Positions 16,563 to 24,309 of a stretch of 32,874 bases of DNA are shown piece by piece (position 1 is the first letter of the stretch; each line of letters begins with the position of its first letter). Source of the stretch: Opitutaceae bacterium. Its GTDB lineage: Bacteria; Verrucomicrobiota; Verrucomicrobiia; Opitutales; Opitutaceae. The position numbers and the translations under genes are program-made. The notes below the pieces were generated by a model that saw only the letters and a list, made by a program, of their open reading frames with translations, made no database searches and was not told the DNA's origin. Location: positions 1-32,874 of the forward strand of contig JAEUHB010000306.1 of NCBI GenBank assembly GCA_016794665.1, read 5' to 3'.

Positions 16563-17798
16563 TCACGAATCACGGCGGAGGACGAGCACGGCGTTGCCGC
16601 CGCCGAACCCGAAGCTGTTCTTGAGCGCGAGGCTCCGATCGAGCGGGCACGGCCCGGGGCCGATGAGTTGCACTGCGCAAGCCGGGTCGGGCTGATCCAA
16701 GTTGAGATTGCGCGGGGCCAGCCGGTGCTCGAGGGCGAGGAGCGTGCCGATGGCCTCGATGATCCCGGAGGCGCCGAGGGTGTGGCCGAAGAAGGATTTC
16801 ATCGCGCCCACGGGGATGCGGTCGCAATCCGCGCCGAGCGCGTCGCGGACGGCCTGGGCCTCGGTTGCGTCGTTGGCCTCGGTGCCGGTGCCGTGCGCGT
16901 TGATGTATCCGATGTCCACCGGCGAGACGCGCGCACTGGCCAGCGCCCGACGAATGGCACGGGCCTGGCCGGCGACCGAAGGGCCGGTCAGGTGCGTGGC
17001 GTCGGACGACTCGCCGTAGCCGGCGACCTCGCCGCGGATGGTAGCCCCGCGCCGCCGCGCGCTGGCGAAGGACTCGAGCACCAGCGCCCCGCCGCCCTCG
17101 CCGAGCAGTGTGCCGGCGCGGCCGGTGTCGAATGGGCGCAGCGCCCGCCCCGACTCGGCGATAGCCGACAGCACGCCGAGGTTGTTCCACATCGCGTAGT
17201 AGAAAGGCGGGAAGCTGCTGTCCGCGCCCACGCACAGCACCGCCTCGGCGTGGCCGTCGCGGATCATGCGGAAGCCGATGCCGATCGCGTTGGTCGACGA
17301 TGTGCAGGCGGACACCACGGTGTAGTTCGTCCCGGTGAGTCCGTATTCTATTGAGAGGGCGGCGGCCATCGTGTTGGCCATGCAGCTCGGGATGGAGCTG
17401 GGCCGCATGCCGCGCGGACCCTTCTCCGCGAAGCGCCCGAAGGTCGCGTGCAGCGCCTCCGTCGGTCCGCAGCCGGAGCCGGCAATCACCGCGATTTCCT
17501 GCGGCCGTTCCGCGGAGCCGGGCAGGCAGCGCGCCTCGGTCAACGCCTGCCGTGCGGTTTCGGCCGCAAACTTCACCGCGCGGTCCGCGCGGCGCAGGGC
17601 CGGCGGCAGCAGCGGGTCGAGCGCGCCCGGGTCGATCGTGGCGCCGGCGAGCACCGTGTTGGTTGCGAGCTCGGGTTGGGTGAGCGCCCGGATGCCGCTG
17701 CGGCCGGCGAGCAGGCTGGCCCACACGGCCGGCACCGTGTGACCGATGGCGGTCACGAGTCCGAGCCCGGTGACGGCCACGCGCCGATCGTCGCTCAT
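16563..17798 (-). CDS. Beta-ketoacyl-ACP synthase (FabF-like)
   Basis: The product is 411 aa from ATG 17798. It condenses malonyl-ACP with an acyl-ACP. Catalytic residues of a type II ketosynthase are all present: C165 in VSACTSS, H302 in NAHGTGTEAND, K334 and H339 in KSFFGHTLGASG. The ending SFGFGGGNAVLVL is the usual C-terminus. The reading frame is open far upstream through the SDR gene in another frame, but this is only GC-driven openness. It starts 11 bp after the SDR stop and is followed by the ACP gene. It may be the primary FabF or a dedicated enzyme; the neighbouring acyltransferase favours the latter. Confidence 0.93.
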   Translation of the reverse strand: MSDDRRVAVTGLGLVTAIGHTVPAVWASLLAGRSGIRALTQPELATNTVLAGATIDPGALDPLLPPALRRADRAVKFAAETARQALTEARCLPGSAERPQEIAVIAGSGCGPTEALHATFGRFAEKGPRGMRPSSIPSCMANTMAAALSIEYGLTGTNYTVVSACTSSTNAIGIGFRMIRDGHAEAVLCVGADSSFPPFYYAMWNNLGVLSAIAESGRALRPFDTGRAGTLLGEGGGALVLESFASARRRGATIRGEVAGYGESSDATHLTGPSVAGQARAIRRALASARVSPVDIGYINAHGTGTEANDATEAQAVRDALGADCDRIPVGAMKSFFGHTLGASGIIEAIGTLLALEHRLAPRNLNLDQPDPACAVQLIGPGPCPLDRSLALKNSFGFGGGNAVLVLRRDS

Positions 17799-17809
17799 GG
17801 GCGCGGCGT

Positions 17810-18580
17810 TCACGAGCTCATCCACAAGCCGCCGTCGGCGTGCAGCACCTGGCCGGTGAGGTAGGAGGAATCCTCCGAAAGCAGAAACGCGACCACGCCC
17901 GCGACCTCCTCGGGCCGCGCGAGGCGGCCGAGCGGGATGCGCAGCGCGGCGCGATTCTCCTCGGTGAGCGCCGCGGTCATGTCGGTCTCGACGAGGCCGG
18001 GCGAGACGGCGTTGCAGCGGATGCCGAAGCGCGCCGCCTCGAGCGCGAGGCTCTTGGTCATGCTGACGAGCGCGGCCTTCGATGCGGCGTAGTCCGCGCC
18101 CATCCAGCCGCCGGCGCCGTGCGCGGAGATGGAGGCGATGTTCACGATCGCGCCGGACTTTTGTTTCCGCATCACGACGTAGGCGGCCTGCGAGGCAGTG
18201 AGCGCGGACTCCAGGTTGACGCGAAACGTCTCGCGCCAACCGTCGAGCGTGAGCCCGCGAAAAGCCACCGCGCGCCCGCCGCCCGCGTTGTTCACGAGGC
18301 CGTCGATCCGGCCGGCGCGGGCGACAAACGAATCGACCAGGCGGCGCGACGCCTCGGGGTCGGAGAAGTCCGCCGCGAAGCCGGTGGCGCCGCCGCCGAT
18401 TTCCTGCGCCGTGCGTTCCGCCGACTCCAGCGAGCGGCCGTGCACGCCCACGAGGTCGCCGCGTGCGGCGAGCCGCTGCGCGATCGCGCGGCCGATGCCC
18501 CGGGTTGATCCGGTGACGAGAATGCAGCGGCGCGGGGCCGGCGCGGCTTCGGGCTGGAGGGCGGGTAGCGGCGAGGGCAA
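17810..18580 (-). CDS. SDR-family 3-oxoacyl-ACP reductase (FabG-like)
   Basis: The product is 256 aa if the TTG at 18580 is the start. No ATG is available; a GTG at 18655, overlapping the GGT stop, would give 281 aa. The dinucleotide motif is LVTGSTRGIGRAIA, followed by VNNAGGG, the catalytic serine in NIASIS, YAASK, and SPGLVETDM, all as in FabG. It would reduce the keto group of 3-oxoacyl-ACP with NADPH. The gene precedes the ketosynthase and ACP genes on the same strand, so it probably serves the same chain. The start is uncertain; the core is not. Confidence 0.85.
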   Translation of the reverse strand: MPSPLPALQPEAAPAPRRCILVTGSTRGIGRAIAQRLAARGDLVGVHGRSLESAERTAQEIGGGATGFAADFSDPEASRRLVDSFVARAGRIDGLVNNAGGGRAVAFRGLTLDGWRETFRVNLESALTASQAAYVVMRKQKSGAIVNIASISAHGAGGWMGADYAASKAALVSMTKSLALEAARFGIRCNAVSPGLVETDMTAALTEENRAALRIPLGRLARPEEVAGVVAFLLSEDSSYLTGQVLHADGGLWMSS

Positions 18581-18648
18581 GCGAAGGCAGTAACTCGCAG
18601 GGAGCGGCGGCGGGCGATGAAAATCTTTCTGCCCGCGCCTCTGTGCGG

Positions 18649-20484
18649 CTACCACCCCATGATGTAGCGCTCGCGCCGCAGATCGGATCCGCCACGGAGC
18701 GTGCCGGTCTGTGGGTTCAAGCCCACGGCGACGACGCCGCTTTGCATCCCATACGGCCCGAGCACGCGCAGAGCGTGGCCGCGCGCGCGCAGCTCTTCCT
18801 GCACGTTGGCGGGGATGCGAGCCTCGATGTCGAGCTGGCCGGGGGCGTTGGCGTGGTTGTCGAACGAGCTGTGCGGGTGGTTCGAGTTGATGCGCGGGGC
18901 CTCGATCGCGGGCTGCAGGTCCATGCCGAACACGATCACGTTGAGCAGCACGTTGAGCACCTGCTGATCCTGGCTGTCGCCGCCGGGCGTGCTCGCCGCG
19001 AGGAACGGCATGCCGTCCTTGCGCACGACGGTGGGCGTGAGCGTGGTGCGCGGGCGTTTGCCGCCGACGAGCACATTTGGGCTGAGCGGATCGAGGTCGA
19101 AGGCCTGCATGCGGTTCGAGAGCGGCACGCCGGTGTCGCCGGCGATGAAGGCCCCGCCGAGCACCCAGCCCGAGCTGGGCGTGGCGCTGAACAGGTTGCC
19201 CGCGGCGTCGACGGTGTTGACGCACGTGGTGTCGCCGCCGCCATCGGGGTTCTTCTCGCCCTGCGGGTGCGGCATGTAGCGCTTCGCGGGCGCCTTCACG
19301 TCGCCGTCGAACGCAAACGGATCGCCGGGCCGGTAGTCGAGAAACGCCTGCGGCCCGATCAGCTTGCGACGCTCGGCGGCGTAGGCTTTGGAGAGCAGGC
19401 CCTTCATCGGCACCTTCACGAAGGCGGGGTCGCCGAGGAAGGCGTTGCGATCATCGTAGGCGAGCTTGAGCGCTTCGTGCACCGTGTGGATGTAGTCGGT
19501 GGAGTGCAGCCCCATCGTCTTGAGATCGATGCCCTCGAGGATGTTCAGCGTCATGAGCATCACCGGGCCCTGGTTCCACGCGCCGGCCTTGTTGATTTCG
19601 TAGCCGTGGAAGGTCGTGGTCGCCGGCCGCTCGACCGCGCCGTGGAAATTCGCGAGGTCCTCGTAGGTGAACACGCCGCCCTCGGCGCGGTTGGCTTCGG
19701 CGATCGTGCGTGCGATGTCGCCCTTGTAGAACGCATCGCGCCCCGCGCGAATTGCCGCCGCGCGGTCCTTGCTTTTCGAAAACGAGTCGCGCTCGGCCGC
19801 GACGATTGCGCGCAGCGTGCGCGCGAGGTTCGGCTGGCGGAAAATCTCGCCGACTTCGGTCACACGGCCGCCTGGGTAGTAGGTGTGGCCCCATTTGTAG
19901 GCCTCGGTCTGCCGGCGGTTGCTCGCCATGTTGCCGCGCAGGTATTCATACATCGAAAACCCGTCGGCGAACTCGATGGCCGGCGCCATCACCTGCGCGA
20001 GGCTCATCGTGCCGAAGCGATCGAGCGCGATCGCGAGCGCGTCCATCACCGCAGGAATCGTCGCGCCGAGCGGGCCGTTGCCATCGACTTTGCCCTTGGC
20101 CGCGAAGAGCGCGGGCGACGCGGCGCGGGGCGCCGGCCCCTGGCCGTTGATCACGTGGACGGTCTTGGTCTTCGCGTCGTGGATGATGATTGGGCACTCG
20201 CCGCCGAAGCCGAAGTGCGAAATCTCCACGACCGCCGCCGCGAAGACCGTGGCCACGCCCGCGTCGATCGCGTTGCCGCCTTGCTCCATGATGCGCACGC
20301 CGGCCGAGACCGAGTAGTGCCGCCCGGCCGCGACGATGCCACGGCTGCCAAGGATCTCAGGGCGCATGGTCTGCTGGCGCGGTGCCGGGCGCGGCGCGGC
20401 GGGGGAAGCGGGCGGGACTTGGGCGGACAAGGTCGTAGCGAAAAGGGAACCGAAAAGAAAACGGCGGGCAATCGTGGCAGTCAT
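18649..20484 (-). CDS. Gamma-glutamyltransferase family protein, exported
   Basis: The product is 611 aa from ATG 20484 (a second ATG at 20496 adds four residues). Residues 1-~22 form a signal peptide with arginines, a hydrophobic core and an SAQ-type end, so the enzyme acts in the periplasm. This Ntn-hydrolase family is made as a precursor and cleaves itself before a threonine; that residue is T419 or T420 in GGDTTCVNTVDAAGNL. TPGGDSQDQQ (~511-520) fits the glycine pair of the oxyanion hole. The usual TTH is TTC, and an acidic FGFGGE segment is conserved near residue 95. It might act on glutathione or on another gamma-glutamyl or amide compound. It is first of the five-gene minus-strand block. 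Confidence 0.88.
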   Translation of the reverse strand: MTATIARRFLFGSLFATTLSAQVPPASPAAPRPAPRQQTMRPEILGSRGIVAAGRHYSVSAGVRIMEQGGNAIDAGVATVFAAAVVEISHFGFGGECPIIIHDAKTKTVHVINGQGPAPRAASPALFAAKGKVDGNGPLGATIPAVMDALAIALDRFGTMSLAQVMAPAIEFADGFSMYEYLRGNMASNRRQTEAYKWGHTYYPGGRVTEVGEIFRQPNLARTLRAIVAAERDSFSKSKDRAAAIRAGRDAFYKGDIARTIAEANRAEGGVFTYEDLANFHGAVERPATTTFHGYEINKAGAWNQGPVMLMTLNILEGIDLKTMGLHSTDYIHTVHEALKLAYDDRNAFLGDPAFVKVPMKGLLSKAYAAERRKLIGPQAFLDYRPGDPFAFDGDVKAPAKRYMPHPQGEKNPDGGGDTTCVNTVDAAGNLFSATPSSGWVLGGAFIAGDTGVPLSNRMQAFDLDPLSPNVLVGGKRPRTTLTPTVVRKDGMPFLAASTPGGDSQDQQVLNVLLNVIVFGMDLQPAIEAPRINSNHPHSSFDNHANAPGQLDIEARIPANVQEELRARGHALRVLGPYGMQSGVVAVGLNPQTGTLRGGSDLRRERYIMGW

Positions 20485-20507
20485 GGAGCGGGGCATGATT
20501 TAACCCT

Positions 20508-20524
20508 CAGCCCGCTCCGGGCTG
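20508..20524. repeat. Small hairpin between nasA and the GGT gene
   Basis: A perfect 7-bp stem (20508-20514 with 20518-20524) and 3-nt loop in the 79-bp gap between the nasA stop and the GGT start. There is no T-run on either side and no GTAG tag. It could slow transcription from the nitrate operon into the GGT gene, but this is unproven. Confidence 0.45.
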
Positions 20525-20563
20525 CGCTCAACGCTCAAGTTCAGCTCCGATGCCGCCGCGGCC

Positions 20564-22828
20564 TTAGGGCTCGACCCGCGCCAGTGCCACGGCGCAGGCC
20601 TTGTAGCTCGGCTGACGCGAATGCGGATCGAATGCGGCGAACGTGAGGCGGTTCACTGTCTCGAAGTGCATCGGTAGGAAAACCTGACCCGGCTGCACCG
20701 TCGACGTGACAACGGCGATGGCTACGGCCTCCCCGCGACGCGAGCGAATCGTTACGCGATCACCGGCGGTGAGCGCGAGGCGTTCGGCGTCGTCGGGATG
20801 AATTTCCACGGTGAGATCGGTGGGCGCGAGCTTGCGGAGGACGGCGCTTTTGTCGGTGCGCGACCCGGTGTGCCACTGCGCGGAGGAGCCGCGGCCGGTG
20901 AGGAGAAGAAACGGAAACTCCGCGTCGGGGTGTTCCGGAATCGGGCGCGGGGCGTCGTAAAGAAAGCGCGCGCGGCCGTCGCTGTGGAAGAAACGTCCGT
21001 CGGAGAAAAGGCGACGTTCCTTGATTTCGGATTTCGGCGACCGGATGCCGGAAGGTTTCTGGTCTGGCTCTTTCCGGTTTCCAGTTTCCGCAATCCGAGT
21101 TTCCGGCAGCGGCCACTGGATGCCACCGCTTGCGGCGATGTGCTCGTAGTCGCGGATGCCGCTGAAATCGCAGGGCTGGCCGCGGGAGATCTCCTTGAGC
21201 AACTGGAACGCGGCCTCGGGCGTGCGCCACGCGCGGAACATCTCGCCGCAGCCCCAGGCCTCGGCGATCAGCTGGAAGATCGCAAAGTCGCTGAGCGCCT
21301 GGCCGGGCGCGCGCGCGACCTTGCGGATGACGCCGAGCCGGCGCTCGCTGTTGATCAGCACGCCTTCCTTTTCGCCCCAGCCGGCGGCGGGGAGCACGAG
21401 ATCGGCGACGCGCGCGGTGTCGGTCGTCGCATACATGTCCTGCACGACGAGGAAATCGAGCTTCGCCAGGATCTCCTTGGCGCGCGTCTGATTGATCCAC
21501 GAGTGCGCCGGGCTCGTCGCGATCACCCAAAGGCCGCGGATCTCGCCGCGGTCGATGGCGTCGAGGATCTGATCGTAGGCGTAGCTGGGCTTTTGCGGGA
21601 TGACCGCGGCGTCGAGGCCGAGCACGCGCGCGACTTTCTCGCGGTGCGCGGGGTTGGCGAAGTCGTGGCCGCCGAGCAGCGACGTGGCGTTGCCAAACAG
21701 GCGCGAGCCCATCGCGTTGCACTGGCCCGTGATGGAGTTTGCGCCGGTGCCGGGGCGGCCGATGTGGCCTGTCATCAGCGCGAGGTTGATGATCGCCTGG
21801 GCGGTGCGCGTGGCCTCGTGGCTCTGGTGGACGATGGGCGTCAACCAGAAGGAAACGCGTTCACGCGTGGCGATGATCAGGGCGAGCCGGGCGAGCGTGG
21901 CCTCGGGAACGCCCGTCTCGCGCGCCACGCGCGAGGGCGTGAAGTCGGCGAGGAAGGCGGCGAAGGCCTCGAAGCCGCTCGTGTGCGCGGCGATGAAGTC
22001 CTTTTTCACCGCACCGCGGTCGAGCAGCAGGTGGGCGAGGCCGTAGAGGAAGACGAGGTCGCTTTTGGGGCGCAGCGCGACGTGCAGCGTGGCGGCCTGC
22101 GCCGTCTCGGTGAGGCGCGGATCGACGACGACGATCTCGGGCGAGCGACGGTTCATGATCACGCGCTGCCACATGATCGGGTGGGCGATGCAGGGGTTGG
22201 CGCCGATAAAGATCAGCGCGTCGCTCTCCTCGAAGTCGGCGTAGGTGAACGGCGGCGCGTCGAAGCCCAACGACTGTTTGTAGGCGACGTGCGAGGTTGC
22301 CATGCACTGGCGCGTGTTGCTGTCGCAGTGCAGGCCGCCCATGCCGAACTTGAACAGCGCGCCGAGCAGTGCCATCTCCTCCATCGCGATCTGGCCGGTG
22401 CTGAGGAACGCAATCGAGTGCGGACCGTGATCGCGCTGGATGCCCTTGAAGCGGGCGGTGAACTCCGCCAGCGCGCGTTCCCACGAGACGGGTGCGAGGG
22501 CGCCGGACTTGCCCGCGCGCAGCAGCGGGGTGGTGGCGCGGTCGGGCGCGGCGAGCGGCGTGAGCGCTTCCCAGCCCTTGGGGCACGCCATGCCGAGGTT
22601 GACCGGGTGGTCACGGTCGGGGCTGAGATTGATGGCCTCGCCGGCGGCGTTGAGGTGGATCTTCAGCGAGCAGCCGGTGCTGCAGAAGCCGCAGATCGAG
22701 GACGTGGTGGCCGCGGGGCGGAGCCGTGCGGGCACGTGGCCCAGGCCGAAGTCAGCGGGGTGCAGCACCATGTCGGCCGTCATCGGGCCGGTCCGGGCGT
22801 GCAGCAGTTCCTCGAGCGGCGGGATCAT
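20564..22828 (-). CDS. nasA: Nitrate reductase catalytic subunit, NasA/NarB type
   Basis: The product is 754 aa from ATG 22828, overlapping the preceding gene by ATGA. It is a molybdopterin oxidoreductase. The [4Fe-4S] ligands are C46, C49, C53 and C82 (CGFC, C-x3-C, CPKG), and C175 in NTRQCMATS is the probable Mo ligand, as in assimilatory nitrate reductases rather than formate dehydrogenases (Sec/Cys in a different context). No Tat signal is visible, so it is cytoplasmic. The C-terminal domain ([21 protein letters not shown]) closes the fold. Residues ~573-605 are a low-complexity linker unlike the rest. The neighbours nirA-like and cysJ-like genes make nitrate the most likely substrate; another oxo-anion is possible. 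Confidence 0.88.
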   Translation of the reverse strand: MIPPLEELLHARTGPMTADMVLHPADFGLGHVPARLRPAATTSSICGFCSTGCSLKIHLNAAGEAINLSPDRDHPVNLGMACPKGWEALTPLAAPDRATTPLLRAGKSGALAPVSWERALAEFTARFKGIQRDHGPHSIAFLSTGQIAMEEMALLGALFKFGMGGLHCDSNTRQCMATSHVAYKQSLGFDAPPFTYADFEESDALIFIGANPCIAHPIMWQRVIMNRRSPEIVVVDPRLTETAQAATLHVALRPKSDLVFLYGLAHLLLDRGAVKKDFIAAHTSGFEAFAAFLADFTPSRVARETGVPEATLARLALIIATRERVSFWLTPIVHQSHEATRTAQAIINLALMTGHIGRPGTGANSITGQCNAMGSRLFGNATSLLGGHDFANPAHREKVARVLGLDAAVIPQKPSYAYDQILDAIDRGEIRGLWVIATSPAHSWINQTRAKEILAKLDFLVVQDMYATTDTARVADLVLPAAGWGEKEGVLINSERRLGVIRKVARAPGQALSDFAIFQLIAEAWGCGEMFRAWRTPEAAFQLLKEISRGQPCDFSGIRDYEHIAASGGIQWPLPETRIAETGNRKEPDQKPSGIRSPKSEIKERRLFSDGRFFHSDGRARFLYDAPRPIPEHPDAEFPFLLLTGRGSSAQWHTGSRTDKSAVLRKLAPTDLTVEIHPDDAERLALTAGDRVTIRSRRGEAVAIAVVTSTVQPGQVFLPMHFETVNRLTFAAFDPHSRQPSYKACAVALARVEP
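21014..21112 (-). repeat. Repeat-derived insertion coding for a NasA linker
   Basis: Within nasA, 99 bp carry reiterated near-copies of GATTTCGG (21021-21036) and TTTCCGG/TTTCCAG (21071-21105). The stretch is much less GC-rich than the gene on both sides. It codes for a hydrophilic stretch rich in Glu, Lys, Arg, Ser and Pro between the conserved tail of one domain and the start of the C-terminal domain. I read it as an in-frame insertion of a dispersed simple-repeat element. Confidence 0.55.
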
Positions 22829-24306
22829 GCGGCGGGCAGGCCGGGCATCTTCGGCGCATCGACGGCGCGGAAAAACAGGTAACGTTCGGTGAGTTCACCC
22901 GCGATCAGCGGTATCAGCGCGAGCCAGGCGGGCGCGACCGCGAGCGCGATGAGCGCGATCATTCCGAATACGTCACGCGTCAGCGCGGCGCGCGCGAGCG
23001 GGCCGCGCTGGAGCCGGGCGGGTGTCGCGCGGCCGAAAAACGTGCGCGATTCGACGGCGAGCATGACCGCCAGCACGGCGACCGCGGCAAAGGGCGCGGC
23101 GAAGGCGAGCGCGACCGTCATCGCGGTGCCGAGGAAGCGTGGAAATGTCTGCGCCGCGCGCCAGAGCTGTCGGCGGGTATCGATGTAGATCATCGCGGAG
23201 CAGACGAGGCCGAGGCAGCCGAGTGCCGCAGCGGCCGTGACCAGCAGTTGAACGTTGAAAGTTGAAAGTTGAACGAACTGCGGAGCGAGAGCCGCGAGAG
23301 CGGTGAGAGGAATCCACGCGCCGAAGAGCATGGCTTCGCGGCTGAGCCAACTCTTGCGCCAGCCGAGGAAGATTCGCCACGCCCGCCGAGGCTGGCCGAG
23401 GTGGAAGACGCTCGCGGCAAGACCGAGCGCACCGAGGGCGGCGGCGACCGCGAGCAGTTGAGGGTGGAAGGTTGAAAGTCGAAGAACGGGAAGCGCGGCG
23501 AGCTGCAGCCCGACGGCAGCCGGGAGCAACGTGAGCATCACGACCAGCGGCCAGTGCGCGGGTTGCACGCGGAGCTGGGTGGCGTCGGCGGCGACGAGGT
23601 TTTGCGGTAGAGCGCGGCGCGAGACGTAGCGGGTGGTGGGCTGCGTGTAGTCCGGGTCCGGCGCACCGGGCAGGAAGCCGGGCTGGGCGCGCAGCTTCGT
23701 GGGCTGCGTGACCGACACGTTGACGATTGTGATCGCTTGCGTGGGACAGGCCTGCGCGCAGGCCGGGGCTTCGCCGACCGCGAGGCGGCTGTGGCACATG
23801 TCGCATTTGCGCACGATGCCGAGGCGCGCGGAAAACTTGGGCACGTCGTAGGGGCACTTCAGGACGCAGTAGCTGCAGCCGATGCACTGGTCGTCGAGGT
23901 GGCGGACAATGCCCGTGACGGGGTCCTTTTCGTAGGCGAGGACCGGGCAGCCGTTGAGGCACGCGGGGTCGGCGCAGTGGTGGCAGGCGGTCGTGACCGT
24001 CTGCGTGAACGGCTGCGCGCGGTTCGGGCTCACGAGCAGGCCGACATCGCGCCACGTCTCGTCGTCGTCGAGGCCGTTGAGCGAATGACACGCGGAAACA
24101 CAGGCCTTGCAGCCCGTGCACGAATCGAGGTCGACCTCGAAGCCGTATTGCTCGCCGGGGCCGGGCCGGGTGAGCGGGATGAGCTGGGGCGCGAGGGCGG
24201 TGCCATGGTCGTGCGCCGTGGAGAAGCGGGCGACCGGGGTGTCGAGCCGCTGTTGCTCGGCGAGCAACTCGGCGAGCAGAGGGAAATTCTTCGGGGACGC
24301 GACCAC
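22825..24306 (-). CDS. DmsB-DmsC fusion: four-cluster ferredoxin plus quinol-binding membrane anchor
   Basis: The product is 493 aa from GTG 24306, 3 bp after the stop of the cysJ-like gene. Residues ~55-190 hold 16 cysteines (C63, C66, C69, C73; C108, C111, C116, C120; C141, C144, C147, C151; C168, C171, C183, C187), enough for four [4Fe-4S] clusters as in DmsB. Residues ~250-475 form about eight membrane helices with [23 protein letters not shown], the DmsC/NrfD-like signature. It should pass electrons from the quinol pool to the NasA protein encoded next. Two helices carry inserted LSTF-type repeats. The domains are separate polypeptides in E. coli DMSO reductase. Confidence 0.88.
   Translation of the reverse strand: MVASPKNFPLLAELLAEQQRLDTPVARFSTAHDHGTALAPQLIPLTRPGPGEQYGFEVDLDSCTGCKACVSACHSLNGLDDDETWRDVGLLVSPNRAQPFTQTVTTACHHCADPACLNGCPVLAYEKDPVTGIVRHLDDQCIGCSYCVLKCPYDVPKFSARLGIVRKCDMCHSRLAVGEAPACAQACPTQAITIVNVSVTQPTKLRAQPGFLPGAPDPDYTQPTTRYVSRRALPQNLVAADATQLRVQPAHWPLVVMLTLLPAAVGLQLAALPVLRLSTFHPQLLAVAAALGALGLAASVFHLGQPRRAWRIFLGWRKSWLSREAMLFGAWIPLTALAALAPQFVQLSTFNVQLLVTAAAALGCLGLVCSAMIYIDTRRQLWRAAQTFPRFLGTAMTVALAFAAPFAAVAVLAVMLAVESRTFFGRATPARLQRGPLARAALTRDVFGMIALIALAVAPAWLALIPLIAGELTERYLFFRAVDAPKMPGLPAA
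23247..23274. repeat. Dispersed TTGAAAG repeat inside the DmsC domain, copy A
   Basis: Three tandem units related to GTTGAAA (GTTGAAC, GTTGAAA, GTTGAAA, then GTTGAAC) in coding sequence. On the minus strand they encode the LSTFNVQL stretch at residues 347-354, on the edge of a membrane helix. The same word occurs in a copy at 23457-23487 and in the inverted pair at 29982-30084. Confidence 0.7.
23457..23487. repeat. Dispersed TTGAAAG repeat inside the DmsC domain, copy B
   Basis: A degenerate version of copy A (GTTGAGG, GTGGAAG, GTTGAAA, GTCGAAG) 183 bp away, encoding RLSTFHPQL at residues 276-284. Both copies are followed in the protein by a similar Leu/Ala/Gly helix ([13 protein letters not shown] and [14 protein letters not shown]), so the duplicated unit may be longer than the repeat itself. 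Confidence 0.6.
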
Positions 24307-24309
24307 GGG

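Noticed and set aside
16563..18695. Apparent 710-residue fusion of an upstream domain to the ketosynthase
   Set aside because: The upstream part is Arg/Pro-rich and is the SDR gene read in the wrong frame. The real ketosynthase start is ATG 17798, 11 bp after the SDR stop.
18643..22882. Very long open plus-strand frames (667 and 694 codons) opposite the GGT and nasA genes
   Set aside because: They are mirror frames of well-supported genes with catalytic motifs. Their own translations are low-complexity Gly/Arg/Val/Glu text.
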